Source: Streptomyces violaceoruber | GTDB taxonomy: Bacteria > Actinomycetota > Actinomycetes > Streptomycetales > Streptomycetaceae | Assembly: GCA_000720805.1 (NCBI GenBank) | Contig: JODI01000172.1 | Coordinates: 1 to 6,344, forward strand | DNA: 6,344 nt | Direction of reading: 5' to 3' | Part shown: positions 1-6,260 of the stretch, piece after piece | Layout of the letters: each line of letters opens with the position of its first letter | How positions within the stretch are numbered: the stretch's first letter is position 1 | Translations under genes and position numbers: made by a program | The notes under the pieces: model-generated | Databases searched by the model: none | Told to the model about the DNA's origin: nothing | What the model saw: only the letters and a program-made list of their open reading frames with translations

Positions 1-1
1 G

Positions 2-250
2 CACAGGGTGCAACACCTGCCCTCGTACTACCTGCGGAACAACGTGTACGTCACCACCAGCGGAGTCATGTCGCATGCCGCGCTGCTGGGAGCCGTCCAC
101 GCGGTGGGTGTCGACCGGGTGCTGTTCTCCATCGACTACCCGTTCGAGTCCAGCGCGGCGGCGGTGGAATTCCTGCGCTCCGCACCCTACGCGCCGACCG
201 ACCTCGCGCGCATCGCGCACGGCAACGCCGAGCGCGTTCTGGGACTTTGA
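2..250 (+). CDS. Amidohydrolase-2 family protein, C-terminal end (partial; resorcylate/dihydroxybenzoate decarboxylase-like)
   Basis: The open frame enters from the left edge and stops at TGA 248-250, giving about 82 C-terminal residues. The sequence shows NNVYVTTSG, then DRVLFSIDYPFES and finally HGNAERVLGL. These match the closing strands and helices of the amidohydrolase-2 TIM barrel in gamma-resorcylate and 2,3-dihydroxybenzoate decarboxylases. In that family the Asp of the FSxDYPFE motif is the active-site metal ligand, and it is present here. The enzymes are cytoplasmic, metal-dependent and act on aromatic carboxylates without oxygen, but the exact substrate cannot be told from the tail. 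The GTG at 8 is an internal Val codon, not a start. A weak 5-bp hairpin (294-306) lies 43 nt past the stop. The family is fairly secure; the reaction is inferred. Confidence 0.85.
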   Translation, partial: HRVQHLPSYYLRNNVYVTTSGVMSHAALLGAVHAVGVDRVLFSIDYPFESSAAAVEFLRSAPYAPTDLARIAHGNAERVLGL

Positions 251-420
251 CGAGCTCGACGCTCAAGCGCTGACGAACTCTCACCCCCGCTTACGAACGA
301 CGTTCGCGCCCAGCCGGTGGGTCGGCGGCGCGGGCCGGGGCCGCTCTGGAGAACGACTACAGCTGCCGCCTTCACCGGGATGTCCTCGCAGAGGTCGTAC
401 GACATGCTGCGAAGACGCTA

Positions 421-460
421 CGGCGCACGCCATCACGCGGTTTGACGGTGGCGTGCGCCG
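421..460 (-). terminator. Strong stem-loop, likely terminator of the IclR remnant
   Basis: CGGCGCACGCCA (421-432) pairs perfectly with TGGCGTGCGCCG (449-460). The stem extends inward by a T-G and a C-G pair, leaving a 12-nt loop. It starts 7 nt beyond the minus-strand stop at 468-470, where an intrinsic terminator for that gene would sit. There is no U-tract, which is common in high-GC actinomycetes. It could also stop read-through from the amidohydrolase on the plus strand. The rest of 251-467 holds no recognisable gene. Confidence 0.6.
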
Positions 461-467
461 CCGCCGT

Positions 468-640
468 TCACAGACCCTGACCGATGTCCCGCGCGGTCGC
501 GAGCAGAGGTTGGGACAGTTCGGCGAGCCTTGCGCGCGTGGAGCGGACGGACGGAGCCGCCACGACCACGGTGGCTACGGCGGCGCCCGTACGGTCGCGC
601 ACACACGTGCCGACGGCGTACACTCCGCGCTCGCCGCCGA
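468..640 (-). pseudogene. IclR-family transcriptional regulator, C-terminal remnant
   Basis: Read on the minus strand, the frame from about 640 to the TGA at 468-470 encodes GVYAVGTCVRDRTGAAVATV, then VVAAPSVRSTRARLAELSQP and LLATARDIGQGL. This is the typical end of the IclR effector-binding domain: a strand pattern GVxxVxxxVxDxxGxxVAA, a small-residue loop ending in P, a TxxRLxEL helix and a final AAxxIxxxL helix. About 55 residues remain. A stop at 648-650 closes the frame upstream, so the DNA-binding domain and most of the effector domain are gone. The intact family binds small aromatic or organic acids, so it may once have controlled the convergent amidohydrolase, but that is inference. 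Its cut end abuts the cut 5' end of the MmyB-like gene on the other strand. Confidence 0.6.
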
Positions 641-1455
641 GCCCAACTCAGCCCGCGGACCGTGGGCCTGCCCGAGTCCGGGGCGCCCCGAAGGGTGCCG
701 GGGCTGCGCCGCGAGGAGGTCGCCCGACTCGCGGGCATCAGCACCCACTCCTACGCCCGGCTGGAGCAGGGACGTGCCCCCGTGTCGAGGTCGACGCTCA
801 CCGCTCTCGTCCGTGTCCTGTACCTCGACGACGACCAGCGTGACCACCTGTTCGAGCTGGCTGCGATCGGCGAGCGTGAAACGCGCCGCCGACCGGCGCA
901 GAAGGTCCATCCGCGGCTCAGGCGCATCCTGGACGAGCTGACAGTGACTCTCGCGCTCGTTCTGGGCCGGCACCTGGACATCCTGGCCTGGAACGCTTTG
1001 GCAGCCGCTCTGCTGACCGACTTCGACCAGGTCCCCGAGAAGAAGCGCAACTACGCACGGCTGCTCTTCACCGACGCCGCCTTTCGGGAGCTGTGCCTCG
1101 ACTGGCGGACGAACGCTCGGATCTGCGTCGCCCACCTGCGCCTGGAGGCTGCCAGGCACCCTGGCGACCCAGGTCTGGCCGCACTCGTCGGCGAGCTTTC
1201 GGTGGCCGACGCCGACTTCCGGCAGTGGTGGGCAGGCCGGCAGATGACTGGATGCGGATGGGCACCAAGAGGCTGCGCCACCCGATCGTCGGCGACCTCA
1301 CCCTTGACTGGGACAGCGTGACCTGCACAGCCGACCCCGCACAGAAGCTGGTGACCGCGACCGCCGATCCCGGGACCCCGTCCCATGACGGGCTGTTCTT
1401 CCTGGCGTCGTGGACCGCGGACCCGCACACGCCGGCCCGGGACGCGACAGCTTGA
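620..1455 (+). pseudogene. MmyB-like XRE helix-turn-helix regulator, 5'-damaged and frameshifted
   Basis: Homology begins at LRARRRAQLSP (623 onward), continues through the HTH hallmark RRVPGLRREEVARLAGIS and SYARLEQGR (about 687-780), then LYLDDDQRDHLFELA. The MmyB-like ligand-binding domain follows: LGRHLDILAWNALAAAL, NYARLLFTD and ELSVADADFRQWWAG. After WWAG (about 1225-1240) the frame runs into unrelated sequence. The family's usual ending, MGTKRLRHPIVGDLTLDW and PSHDGLFFLASW, continues one frame over to the TGA at 1453-1455, so one base has been lost or two gained near 1235-1260. No ATG or GTG with a ribosome binding site precedes LRARR in frame; the only in-frame initiator is a TTG at 530 followed by Arg-rich, non-homologous residues. 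Intact members are one-component repressors, often next to the oxidoreductase they control; none is adjacent here. Probably dead, although a sequencing error could explain the frameshift alone. Confidence 0.75.
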
Positions 1456-1469
1456 CCGTGACGGGGGAA

Positions 1470-1485
1470 GACGGCTTACGCCGTC
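1470..1485 (+). terminator. Short hairpin after the MmyB-like pseudogene
   Basis: GACGGC (1470-1475) and GCCGTC (1480-1485) form a perfect 6-bp stem with a TTAC loop, 14 nt after the stop codon at 1453-1455. No T-run follows. The position fits a terminator for the regulator gene. The stem is short, so it may be chance in GC-rich DNA. Between it and about 1645 I see no recognisable gene on either strand. Confidence 0.35.
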
Positions 1486-1645
1486 GTGCCTGTCCTGAGC
1501 GGAGCTGGCGATGAATCCCGTCAGGGCACCGACCGGACCGCGTTCCTGCCGGAGCGGTTCGTGGCACCGACTGGCGGCGTGTGTGCCTTCCGTACGGCCG
1601 CCGGGCGCATGTGCGCGCCCGAGGGCGAGATGCGGCATGAACTGA

Positions 1646-1777
1646 GACCGGAACTCCGCAGTCGCTCAACAGCCGTTCCTCGACGCTTCGAGGGCCGTGG
1701 AGTGCTTCGCTCACGACCATGAGGTGTGGCTCATCACGAACGGAGCCTCCTGGCTGCAGCAGCTCAAATCCCTCTGA
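1646..1777 (+). pseudogene. Possible HAD-type hydrolase fragment
   Basis: A short frame between a TGA at 1643-1645 and a TGA at 1775-1777 reads FLDASRAVECFAHDHEVWLI followed by TNGASWLQQLKSL. It resembles the segment around HAD motif II, where a strand ending in (L/I)xTNG supplies the conserved Thr, preceded by a helix like REALxxLAxxHEV and followed by LQxxK. There is no start codon. The catalytic DxD motif I, the Lys of motif III and the acidic motif IV are absent, so it cannot be a working enzyme. About 43 residues are legible. The match is by eye over a short stretch and may be coincidence. Confidence 0.3.
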
Positions 1778-1826
1778 GCGGCTAAATGTGCAAGGTCCGC
1801 CTGTCAAAACTCCGGCTGCACGGGCA

Positions 1827-1856
1827 TTGACACAGCGTTGTGCCCGGCACGAGGAT
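1827..1856 (+). promoter_or_regulatory. Putative sigma70/HrdB-type promoter of the rhamnosidase gene
   Basis: TTGACA at 1827-1832 is a perfect -35 box. GAGGAT at 1851-1856, after an 18-bp spacer, is one base from the TAGGAT form common in Streptomyces. Transcription would begin around 1862-1865, giving a leader of about 110 nt before the ATG at 1973. No other good pair is visible in the 195-bp gap between the HAD-like scrap and the gene. Confidence 0.55.
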
Positions 1857-1875
1857 CACGCCTGCAAAGCAACAA

Positions 1876-1887
1876 TGAAACGTTTCA
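1876..1887 (+). promoter_or_regulatory. LacI-family-type operator palindrome
   Basis: TGAAACGTTTCA is a perfect 12-bp palindrome with a central CG, the usual form of LacI/GalR-family sites in actinomycete sugar-utilisation genes. It lies about 12-25 bp downstream of the predicted transcription start and 86 bp before the start codon, a position suited to roadblock repression. The window encodes no LacI-family protein, so the regulator must lie elsewhere. Induction by rhamnose or a rhamnosyl oligosaccharide is inferred from the target gene. Confidence 0.6.
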
Positions 1888-1961
1888 AAACTCCGCGACC
1901 GGCAATTGCTCTCTCCTCCGTGATGTCAGCCCGGTTGCCACCCTCGCCGCACGTCTACCGT

Positions 1962-1966
1962 AGGAG
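1962..1966 (+). promoter_or_regulatory. Ribosome binding site of the rhamnosidase gene
   Basis: AGGAG ends 6 nt before ATG 1973. This spacing, together with the Tat signal that begins immediately after that ATG, fixes the start. Confidence 0.75.
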
Positions 1967-1972
1967 CCCTCG

Positions 1973-4900
1973 ATGCACCACGTATCGCGCCGGAATGTTC
2001 TGCGCTCGGCCATAGCCGTGGCCCTGGCCCCAACTCTGGGTTCCGTGATGCTGCCCGGGCTTGCGCCGGTCGCGTCCGCGGCGGTCTCGTGGACCGCGAA
2101 GTGGATCTGGGCGCCGTCGAGCACGACGAACCAGTGGGTGGCCTTCCGCAGATCGTTCACCCTGGGCTCCGCGCCTTCCAAAGCGGTGACTCAGATCGCG
2201 GCCGACTCCAAGTACTGGCTGTGGGTCAACGGCACACTCGTGGTCTTCGAGGGCCAGCTCAAGCGCGGTCCGAACCGTACGGACACCTACTACGACGAGA
2301 TCGACCTCGCCCCATACCTGACCAGCGGCACCAACACGGTGGCGCTACTGGTGTGGTACTTCGGCAAGCAGGGCTTCTCGCACAGCAGCAGTGGCAAGGG
2401 CGGTCTGCTGTTCCAGTCCGACATCACCACCGGCTCCACCACCAGCCGCCTGGTCAGCGACACGAGCTGGAAGCACACGGTCCACCCGTGCTACTCGAAC
2501 AACACCAGCGGCACACAGGCCAACTTCCGGCTGCCCGAGTCCAACGTCTACTACGACGCCCGCAACGCCACCGCCATGGCCGACTGGCAGTCCGCCGGCT
2601 TCGACGACAGTGCCTGGAGCGCGCCCACCGACTTCGGCGCCGCCGGCGCCGCTCCCTGGAACGGCCTCGTCGAGCGGCCGATCCCGCAGTTCCGGTACTC
2701 CGGCCTGAAGTCCTACACCAACGATGCCTCACTCCCGGCCACCGGCCAGGGCTCCACGGCCATCTCGGCTACCCTGCCGTCCAACCTCCAGGTCACGCCG
2801 TATCTGAAGGTGAACGCCCCGGCTGGCGCCGTGATCGGCATTCAGACCGACCACCACGCCGACGGCCTGGCCCTGGTCGGCGAGGCCAGCGGCTACAACG
2901 TTCGCTCCACCTACATCTGCGCCGGCGGAGTCCAGGAATTCGAGTCGCTGGGCTGGATGAGCGGAACCGCCGTGCAGTACACCATCCCGGCGGGTGTCAC
3001 CATCGTGGACCTCAAGTACCGGGAGAGCGGGTACGACACCGACTTCGACGGGTCGTTCACCAGCAGCGACGCCTTCTTCGACACCTTGTGGACCAAGGCC
3101 GCCCGCACCATGTACGTCAACATGCGCGACAACTACATGGACTGCCCGACCCGCGAACGTTCCCAGTGGTGGGGCGACGTGGTCAACCAGCTCAAGGAGG
3201 GCTTCTACACCTTCGACACCCGCTCGCACGCGCTCGGCAAGAAGGCCATCTCCCAGTTGACGTCCTGGCAGGAATCCGGCGGTGTGCTCTACTCCCCGAT
3301 GCCCTCGACCATCTGGACCGCCGAACTGCCCGTCCAGATGCTCGCGTCGGTGTGGTCGTTCGGGACCTACTACCTCTACACCGGCAATGCGGACGCCGTC
3401 ACCGGCTCGTACCCGGCGGTCAAGAAGTACCTGGACCTGTGGAGCCTGGGCAGCGACGGCCTGGTGGCCCACCGCACAGGCGACTGGGACTGGGAGGACT
3501 GGGGCAGCAACATCGACGCCCGGGTCCTGGACAACTGCTGGTATTACCTGGCCCTGGACACCGCTGCCAAGCTGGCGGCCCTCAGCGGCAACACCGGCGA
3601 CATCGCCGGATGGCAGGCCCAGCGCGACAGCATCAAGGCGAACTTCGACTCCCTGCTGTGGAACTCCACGAAGAACGAGTACCGCTCGCCCGGCTACACC
3701 GGGGACACCGACGACCGGGCCAACGCCCTCGCCGTGGTCGCGGGCCTGGCCACCCCCAGCCACTACGCGGCGATCACCAACGTGCTGCGCACCCACCTCA
3801 ACGCCAGCCCCTACATGGAGTTCTACGTCCTGGAGGCGCTGTATCTGATGGGTGCGGCCACCATCGCCGAGGAGCGGATGCGCAACCGCTACGCGGCCCA
3901 GGTCGCCGACCCCGCCTGCCACACACTGTGGGAACTGTGGGTCAAGGCGGACGGTACCGACAACCACGCCTGGAACGGCGGCCCGCTGTATGCGCTGTCC
4001 GCCTACGCCGCCGGTGTCCGCCCCACCAAGGCGGGCTGGGAGACGTACGAGGTCATCCCGCAGACCGGCACACTCACAAAGATCAACACCGTGACGCCCA
4101 CCGTCGCGGGTGACATCCGCTTCGGGATCACACGCGACGGAACCCAGGTCACCCTGACACTCACCTCGCCCAGCGGCACGACCGCTCGGGTGGGCGTGCC
4201 CACCTACGGCGGCTCCCAGCCCGTCATCAAGGCGAACGGCACAACGGTCTACACCGGAGGCTCTTCCACGGGCAGCGTCGGCGGTCTGAGCTATGACGGC
4301 AAGGATTCCTCGTACGTCTACTTCAAGGTCCAGCCGGGCACGTGGACGTTCACGGCGACGGGCACCGGCCGTCTCGACAACCTGGCCCTGGGCCGGCCGG
4401 TCACCAGCAACAACAGCCTCGAGAACAGCAACTGGGGCAGGAACCGGCTCACCGACGGCAAGCTCACCAGCGTCAGTGGCGCAAGGGGCTACACCAGCAA
4501 CGAGTTCACCTCCGCCGACGTCAGCGCGAACCCGGTCTGGGTGGAGATCGACCTCGGCGCCGACACCGACCTCGACGCAGTACGCCTCTTCCCCCGCACC
4601 GACACACCGGCGGCCGGTGGCGGGACCGCGGGCTTCCCCGTCGACTTCACCATCCAGACCCGCCCCGACGGATCCAGCACCTACACCACCGCCCGCACCG
4701 TCACCGGCCAGGCCAACCCCCAGGGGCTGGTGCAGACATACGGCTTCAAGAGCACCACCGCCCGCTACGTCCGCCTGCGGGCCACGAAGCTCGGCGCGCC
4801 CGCGTCCGACGAGAGCAGCAAGTTCCGCCTGCAGCTCGTCGAACTCACGGTCCCGACCGCCGCGACGACCGTCTCGGCCAACTGCACACTCGAGAACAGC

Positions 4901-5329
4901 GATTGGGGCAAGACCCGGATCCTCGAGGGCACCACCACCAGCGTCACCGGTGCCAAGGGCTTCACCAGCATCAACTTTCCCTCCGCCGACGTCAGCGCCA
5001 CACCCGTATGGATCGAGGTCGACCTCGGTGCCGACCGGTCCATCGGTACCGTCACCCTCTACCCGCGCACCGACACCAGCGGAGCCGGCGGGGGCACAGC
5101 AGGTTTCCCGGTCGACTTCACGTTGCAGACCCGCGCCGACGGATCCAGCCCCTACACCACCGTCCGTACGGTCACCGGCCAGGCCAACCCGAGCGGATCC
5201 GCCCAGACCTACACGCTCACCTCCGCCACCGGCCGATACCTGCGTCTGAGGGCAACCAAACTCGGCACTCCGGCGTCCGACGAGAGCACCCAGTTCCGCC
5301 TGCAACTGGCCGAGATCGGCATCAAGTAA
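1973..5329 (+). CDS. Secreted GH78 alpha-L-rhamnosidase with two C-terminal discoidin (F5/8 type C) domains
   Basis: This 1118-aa enzyme is predicted to hydrolyse terminal non-reducing alpha-L-rhamnose from plant polysaccharides or glycosides outside the cell. Residues 1-36 are a Tat signal (SRRNVLR at 5-11, hydrophobic stretch, likely cleavage after VASA). A beta-sandwich begins at WTAKWIWAP (about 40-150), with further beta domains to about 357. The (alpha/alpha)6 catalytic barrel spans about 358-690. DCPTRERSQWWGD places Asp390, Glu395 and Asp402 at the 0/+5/+12 spacing of Asp567/Glu572/Asp579 in Bacillus GL1 RhaB. Glu654 in TLWELW fits the second catalytic carboxylate, and DNHAWNGGPL follows. 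A C-terminal beta domain runs about 690-800. Two discoidin repeats (about 803-960 and 961-1118) align without gaps at a 157-residue offset and probably bind carbohydrate. All family landmarks are present with no frameshift. The gene has its own promoter and operator and no co-directional partner. GH78 is near certain; the natural substrate is unknown. Confidence 0.95.
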   Translation: MHHVSRRNVLRSAIAVALAPTLGSVMLPGLAPVASAAVSWTAKWIWAPSSTTNQWVAFRRSFTLGSAPSKAVTQIAADSKYWLWVNGTLVVFEGQLKRGPNRTDTYYDEIDLAPYLTSGTNTVALLVWYFGKQGFSHSSSGKGGLLFQSDITTGSTTSRLVSDTSWKHTVHPCYSNNTSGTQANFRLPESNVYYDARNATAMADWQSAGFDDSAWSAPTDFGAAGAAPWNGLVERPIPQFRYSGLKSYTNDASLPATGQGSTAISATLPSNLQVTPYLKVNAPAGAVIGIQTDHHADGLALVGEASGYNVRSTYICAGGVQEFESLGWMSGTAVQYTIPAGVTIVDLKYRESGYDTDFDGSFTSSDAFFDTLWTKAARTMYVNMRDNYMDCPTRERSQWWGDVVNQLKEGFYTFDTRSHALGKKAISQLTSWQESGGVLYSPMPSTIWTAELPVQMLASVWSFGTYYLYTGNADAVTGSYPAVKKYLDLWSLGSDGLVAHRTGDWDWEDWGSNIDARVLDNCWYYLALDTAAKLAALSGNTGDIAGWQAQRDSIKANFDSLLWNSTKNEYRSPGYTGDTDDRANALAVVAGLATPSHYAAITNVLRTHLNASPYMEFYVLEALYLMGAATIAEERMRNRYAAQVADPACHTLWELWVKADGTDNHAWNGGPLYALSAYAAGVRPTKAGWETYEVIPQTGTLTKINTVTPTVAGDIRFGITRDGTQVTLTLTSPSGTTARVGVPTYGGSQPVIKANGTTVYTGGSSTGSVGGLSYDGKDSSYVYFKVQPGTWTFTATGTGRLDNLALGRPVTSNNSLENSNWGRNRLTDGKLTSVSGARGYTSNEFTSADVSANPVWVEIDLGADTDLDAVRLFPRTDTPAAGGGTAGFPVDFTIQTRPDGSSTYTTARTVTGQANPQGLVQTYGFKSTTARYVRLRATKLGAPASDESSKFRLQLVELTVPTAATTVSANCTLENSDWGKTRILEGTTTSVTGAKGFTSINFPSADVSATPVWIEVDLGADRSIGTVTLYPRTDTSGAGGGTAGFPVDFTLQTRADGSSPYTTVRTVTGQANPSGSAQTYTLTSATGRYLRLRATKLGTPASDESTQFRLQLAEIGIK
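4379..5326 (+). repeat. Tandem, indel-free duplication encoding the two discoidin domains
   Basis: Two copies of a unit of about 471 bp lie head to tail inside the rhamnosidase gene. Anchors sit exactly 471 bp apart: CTCGAGAACAGC at 4418 and 4889, GACGGATCCAGC at 4667 and 5138, TTCCGCCTGCA at 4823 and 5294. Both copies share motifs such as LENSxWG, TAGFPVDFT and KFRLQL/QFRLQL. The absence of any length change suggests internal duplication followed by selection on the fold. The near-identical stretches are potential sites for domain loss by recombination. Confidence 0.85.
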
Positions 5330-5744
5330 CACGCTCCACGGCCACAGCTGCCCGCCCCGCGTTCGAGCCCGGCAGCTGTGACGTCAGGTCCTCGACGAGT
5401 CCGATCAGGTCCGTCGGCCGGTCGGGCCCCCACCAGTCGCCGAGCGGTTCGGCGAAGGCGTCTTCGCGCGCCGCCGACAGCTCTGCCGCGGCCTCGTGCC
5501 CGGCGTCGGTGAGAAGCAGCTCCATGCCCTCGCGTGTGGCCAGTTGCTGCTGCTCGATCTGCTGCAGGGCGGTCTGGATCACCGGCGGCGGCACCTGGCT
5601 GTACTCGGCGAGCCGCGTCGGCGGCAGCGATCGTTCCGGTCGCAGTGCTCGCCGCAGCAGCCAGCTGGAGGCGGGCAGCAGGTCGTATCCGGCCCTGGCG
5701 GTGATCTTTTCGTAGACACCGCGCCATCCCTTGAGGGTTGCGAT
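5322..5744 (-). pseudogene. Orphan MarR-like winged-helix domain, probably the C-terminus of a lost MFS drug-efflux transporter
   Basis: The minus frame from 5744 to the TGA at 5322-5324 encodes about 140 residues. It reads GWRGVYEKITARAGYDLLPA, SSWLLRRALRPERSLPPTRL, then a winged helix with VIQTALQQIEQQQLATREG and MELLLTDAGHEAAAEL. This resembles the MarR-type domain appended after the 14 membrane helices in some actinomycete EmrB/QacA-type transporters; a stand-alone MarR protein is the alternative. There is no in-frame ATG and a TGA lies directly upstream (5745-5747). An ATG at 5748-5746 with GGAG just before it is in another frame and would need a one-base shift to join, so the 5' end is broken. 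No membrane helix is encoded nearby. Its 3' end overlaps the rhamnosidase stop by 8 nt. Confidence 0.55.
5343..5380 (+). terminator. Stem-loop terminator candidate after the rhamnosidase gene
   Basis: CACAGCTGCC (5343-5352) pairs perfectly with GGCAGCTGTG (5371-5380) around an 18-nt loop, starting 13 nt after the TAA at 5327-5329. No T-run follows. It lies inside the 3' coding part of the convergent winged-helix remnant, so it could act in either direction. Confidence 0.55.
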
Positions 5745-5747
5745 TCA

Positions 5748-5930
5748 TGATCTCCAACTTCGCACAGAAGTCCGGTGCTGTGAGGGGGCGAGATCCTCCT
5801 ACTTCAGCTCGGCTGGAGCAGGTTAATCGTACGGGTTCCGACGTTTATGGCTGTACGTAGAGGAGGACTCGGCGACCCAGCATGCGTACTGGGGGGCCTC
5901 CGAGTTTCCTTCCGGGTGCAGTCTGAGTTG
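5748..5930. other. Stretch with no recognisable gene between two minus-strand remnants
   Basis: I read all six frames here and found no homology I recognise. The only notable piece is a minus-strand GGAG followed 3 nt later by ATG (5748-5746), which could be the old start of the winged-helix frame if a one-base shift is assumed. No clear promoter or hairpin was seen. Confidence 0.4.
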
Positions 5931-6086
5931 TCAGCTCAGCGCCTTGAGCAGTTCCTGGGCCGGTGGAACCGCCGAGCCAGGGTTCTGGCCGGTGAGCAGT
6001 GTGCAGTCGACCTCGACGGCGCCGGCACCCAGGAAGACGGCTTCGGCGATCGCGGCCGTGTGGCCGTAGCCCCGAATGAAAGGCAT
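5931..6086 (-). pseudogene. Chimeric remnant: flavodoxin-like N-terminus joined to a DJ-1/PfpI-like C-terminus
   Basis: From ATG at 6086-6084 to TGA at 5933-5931 the frame encodes 51 residues. The first part, PFIRGYGHTAAIAEAVFLGA, resembles the start of WrbA/flavodoxin-type FMN proteins, where a strand leads into (S/R)GYGHT, the phosphate-binding loop, and helix xxAEAVxxGA. The second part, VEVDCTLLTGQNPGSAVPPA followed by QELLKALS, resembles the end of DJ-1/PfpI-family proteins (VVDGxLxTGQNPxS and a final helix). The two halves meet within GAGAVEVD, in frame, as a deletion fusing two neighbouring genes would give. Neither fold could be complete: the flavodoxin body and the DJ-1 nucleophile-elbow Cys are absent. 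There is no good ribosome binding site; an alternative ATG at 6158 only adds non-homologous residues. The DJ-1 half is the firmer assignment. Confidence 0.5.
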
Positions 6087-6227
6087 GGGGATAGTGGGGA
6101 GGCCAAAGAGGGCATGGTGATCGTCCTGGGATGTCTGCGCTCGATGCGGATCAAGCATTTCATCGCAAGAGCGCGCTTTGGGGGGTAGGAATATGCCCCC
6201 TCCCTATCCTTCGCCGGGTAAGCGATT

Positions 6228-6242
6228 CTCCCCATCGGGGAG
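6228..6242 (-). terminator. Hairpin downstream of the right-edge minus-strand gene
   Basis: CTCCCC (6228-6233) and GGGGAG (6237-6242) form a perfect 6-bp stem with a 3-nt loop. On the minus strand it begins 18 nt after the TAA at 6263-6261, fitting an intrinsic terminator. A second, weaker GGGGG/CCCCC pair lies at 6181-6200. The span 6087-6227 otherwise holds nothing I recognise. Confidence 0.45.
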
Positions 6243-6260
6243 TGACTACTGAGTTTTTCG

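Noticed and set aside
294..306. CGAAC-GAC-GTTCG hairpin 43 nt after the amidohydrolase stop
   Set aside because: Only 5 bp with a 3-nt loop in GC-rich DNA; too weak to call as a terminator.
1486..1722. A 78-codon plus-strand frame between the MmyB-like pseudogene and the rhamnosidase promoter
   Set aside because: Arg-rich, no motif, no good ribosome binding site. The HAD-like reading in another frame at 1646-1777 looks more protein-like.
2089..4113. A 674-codon plus-strand frame inside the rhamnosidase gene
   Set aside because: It is Arg/Pro/His/Gln-rich with no domain and is out of frame with the clearly conserved GH78 sequence; a shadow.
2729..5332. An 867-codon open frame on the minus strand opposite the rhamnosidase gene
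   Set aside because: It mirrors the plus-strand codon structure and reads as Gly/Val/Ala-rich low-complexity sequence with no known motif. This is the usual antisense shadow of a high-GC gene.
5847..6188. A 113-codon plus-strand frame near the right end
   Set aside because: It runs antisense to the flavodoxin/DJ-1-like frame, has no recognisable motif, and its ATG lacks a well-placed ribosome binding site.
6181..6200. GGGGG...CCCCC inverted repeat, considered as an insertion-sequence end
   Set aside because: Five simple G-C pairs with no matching terminal repeat or target duplication elsewhere in the window.
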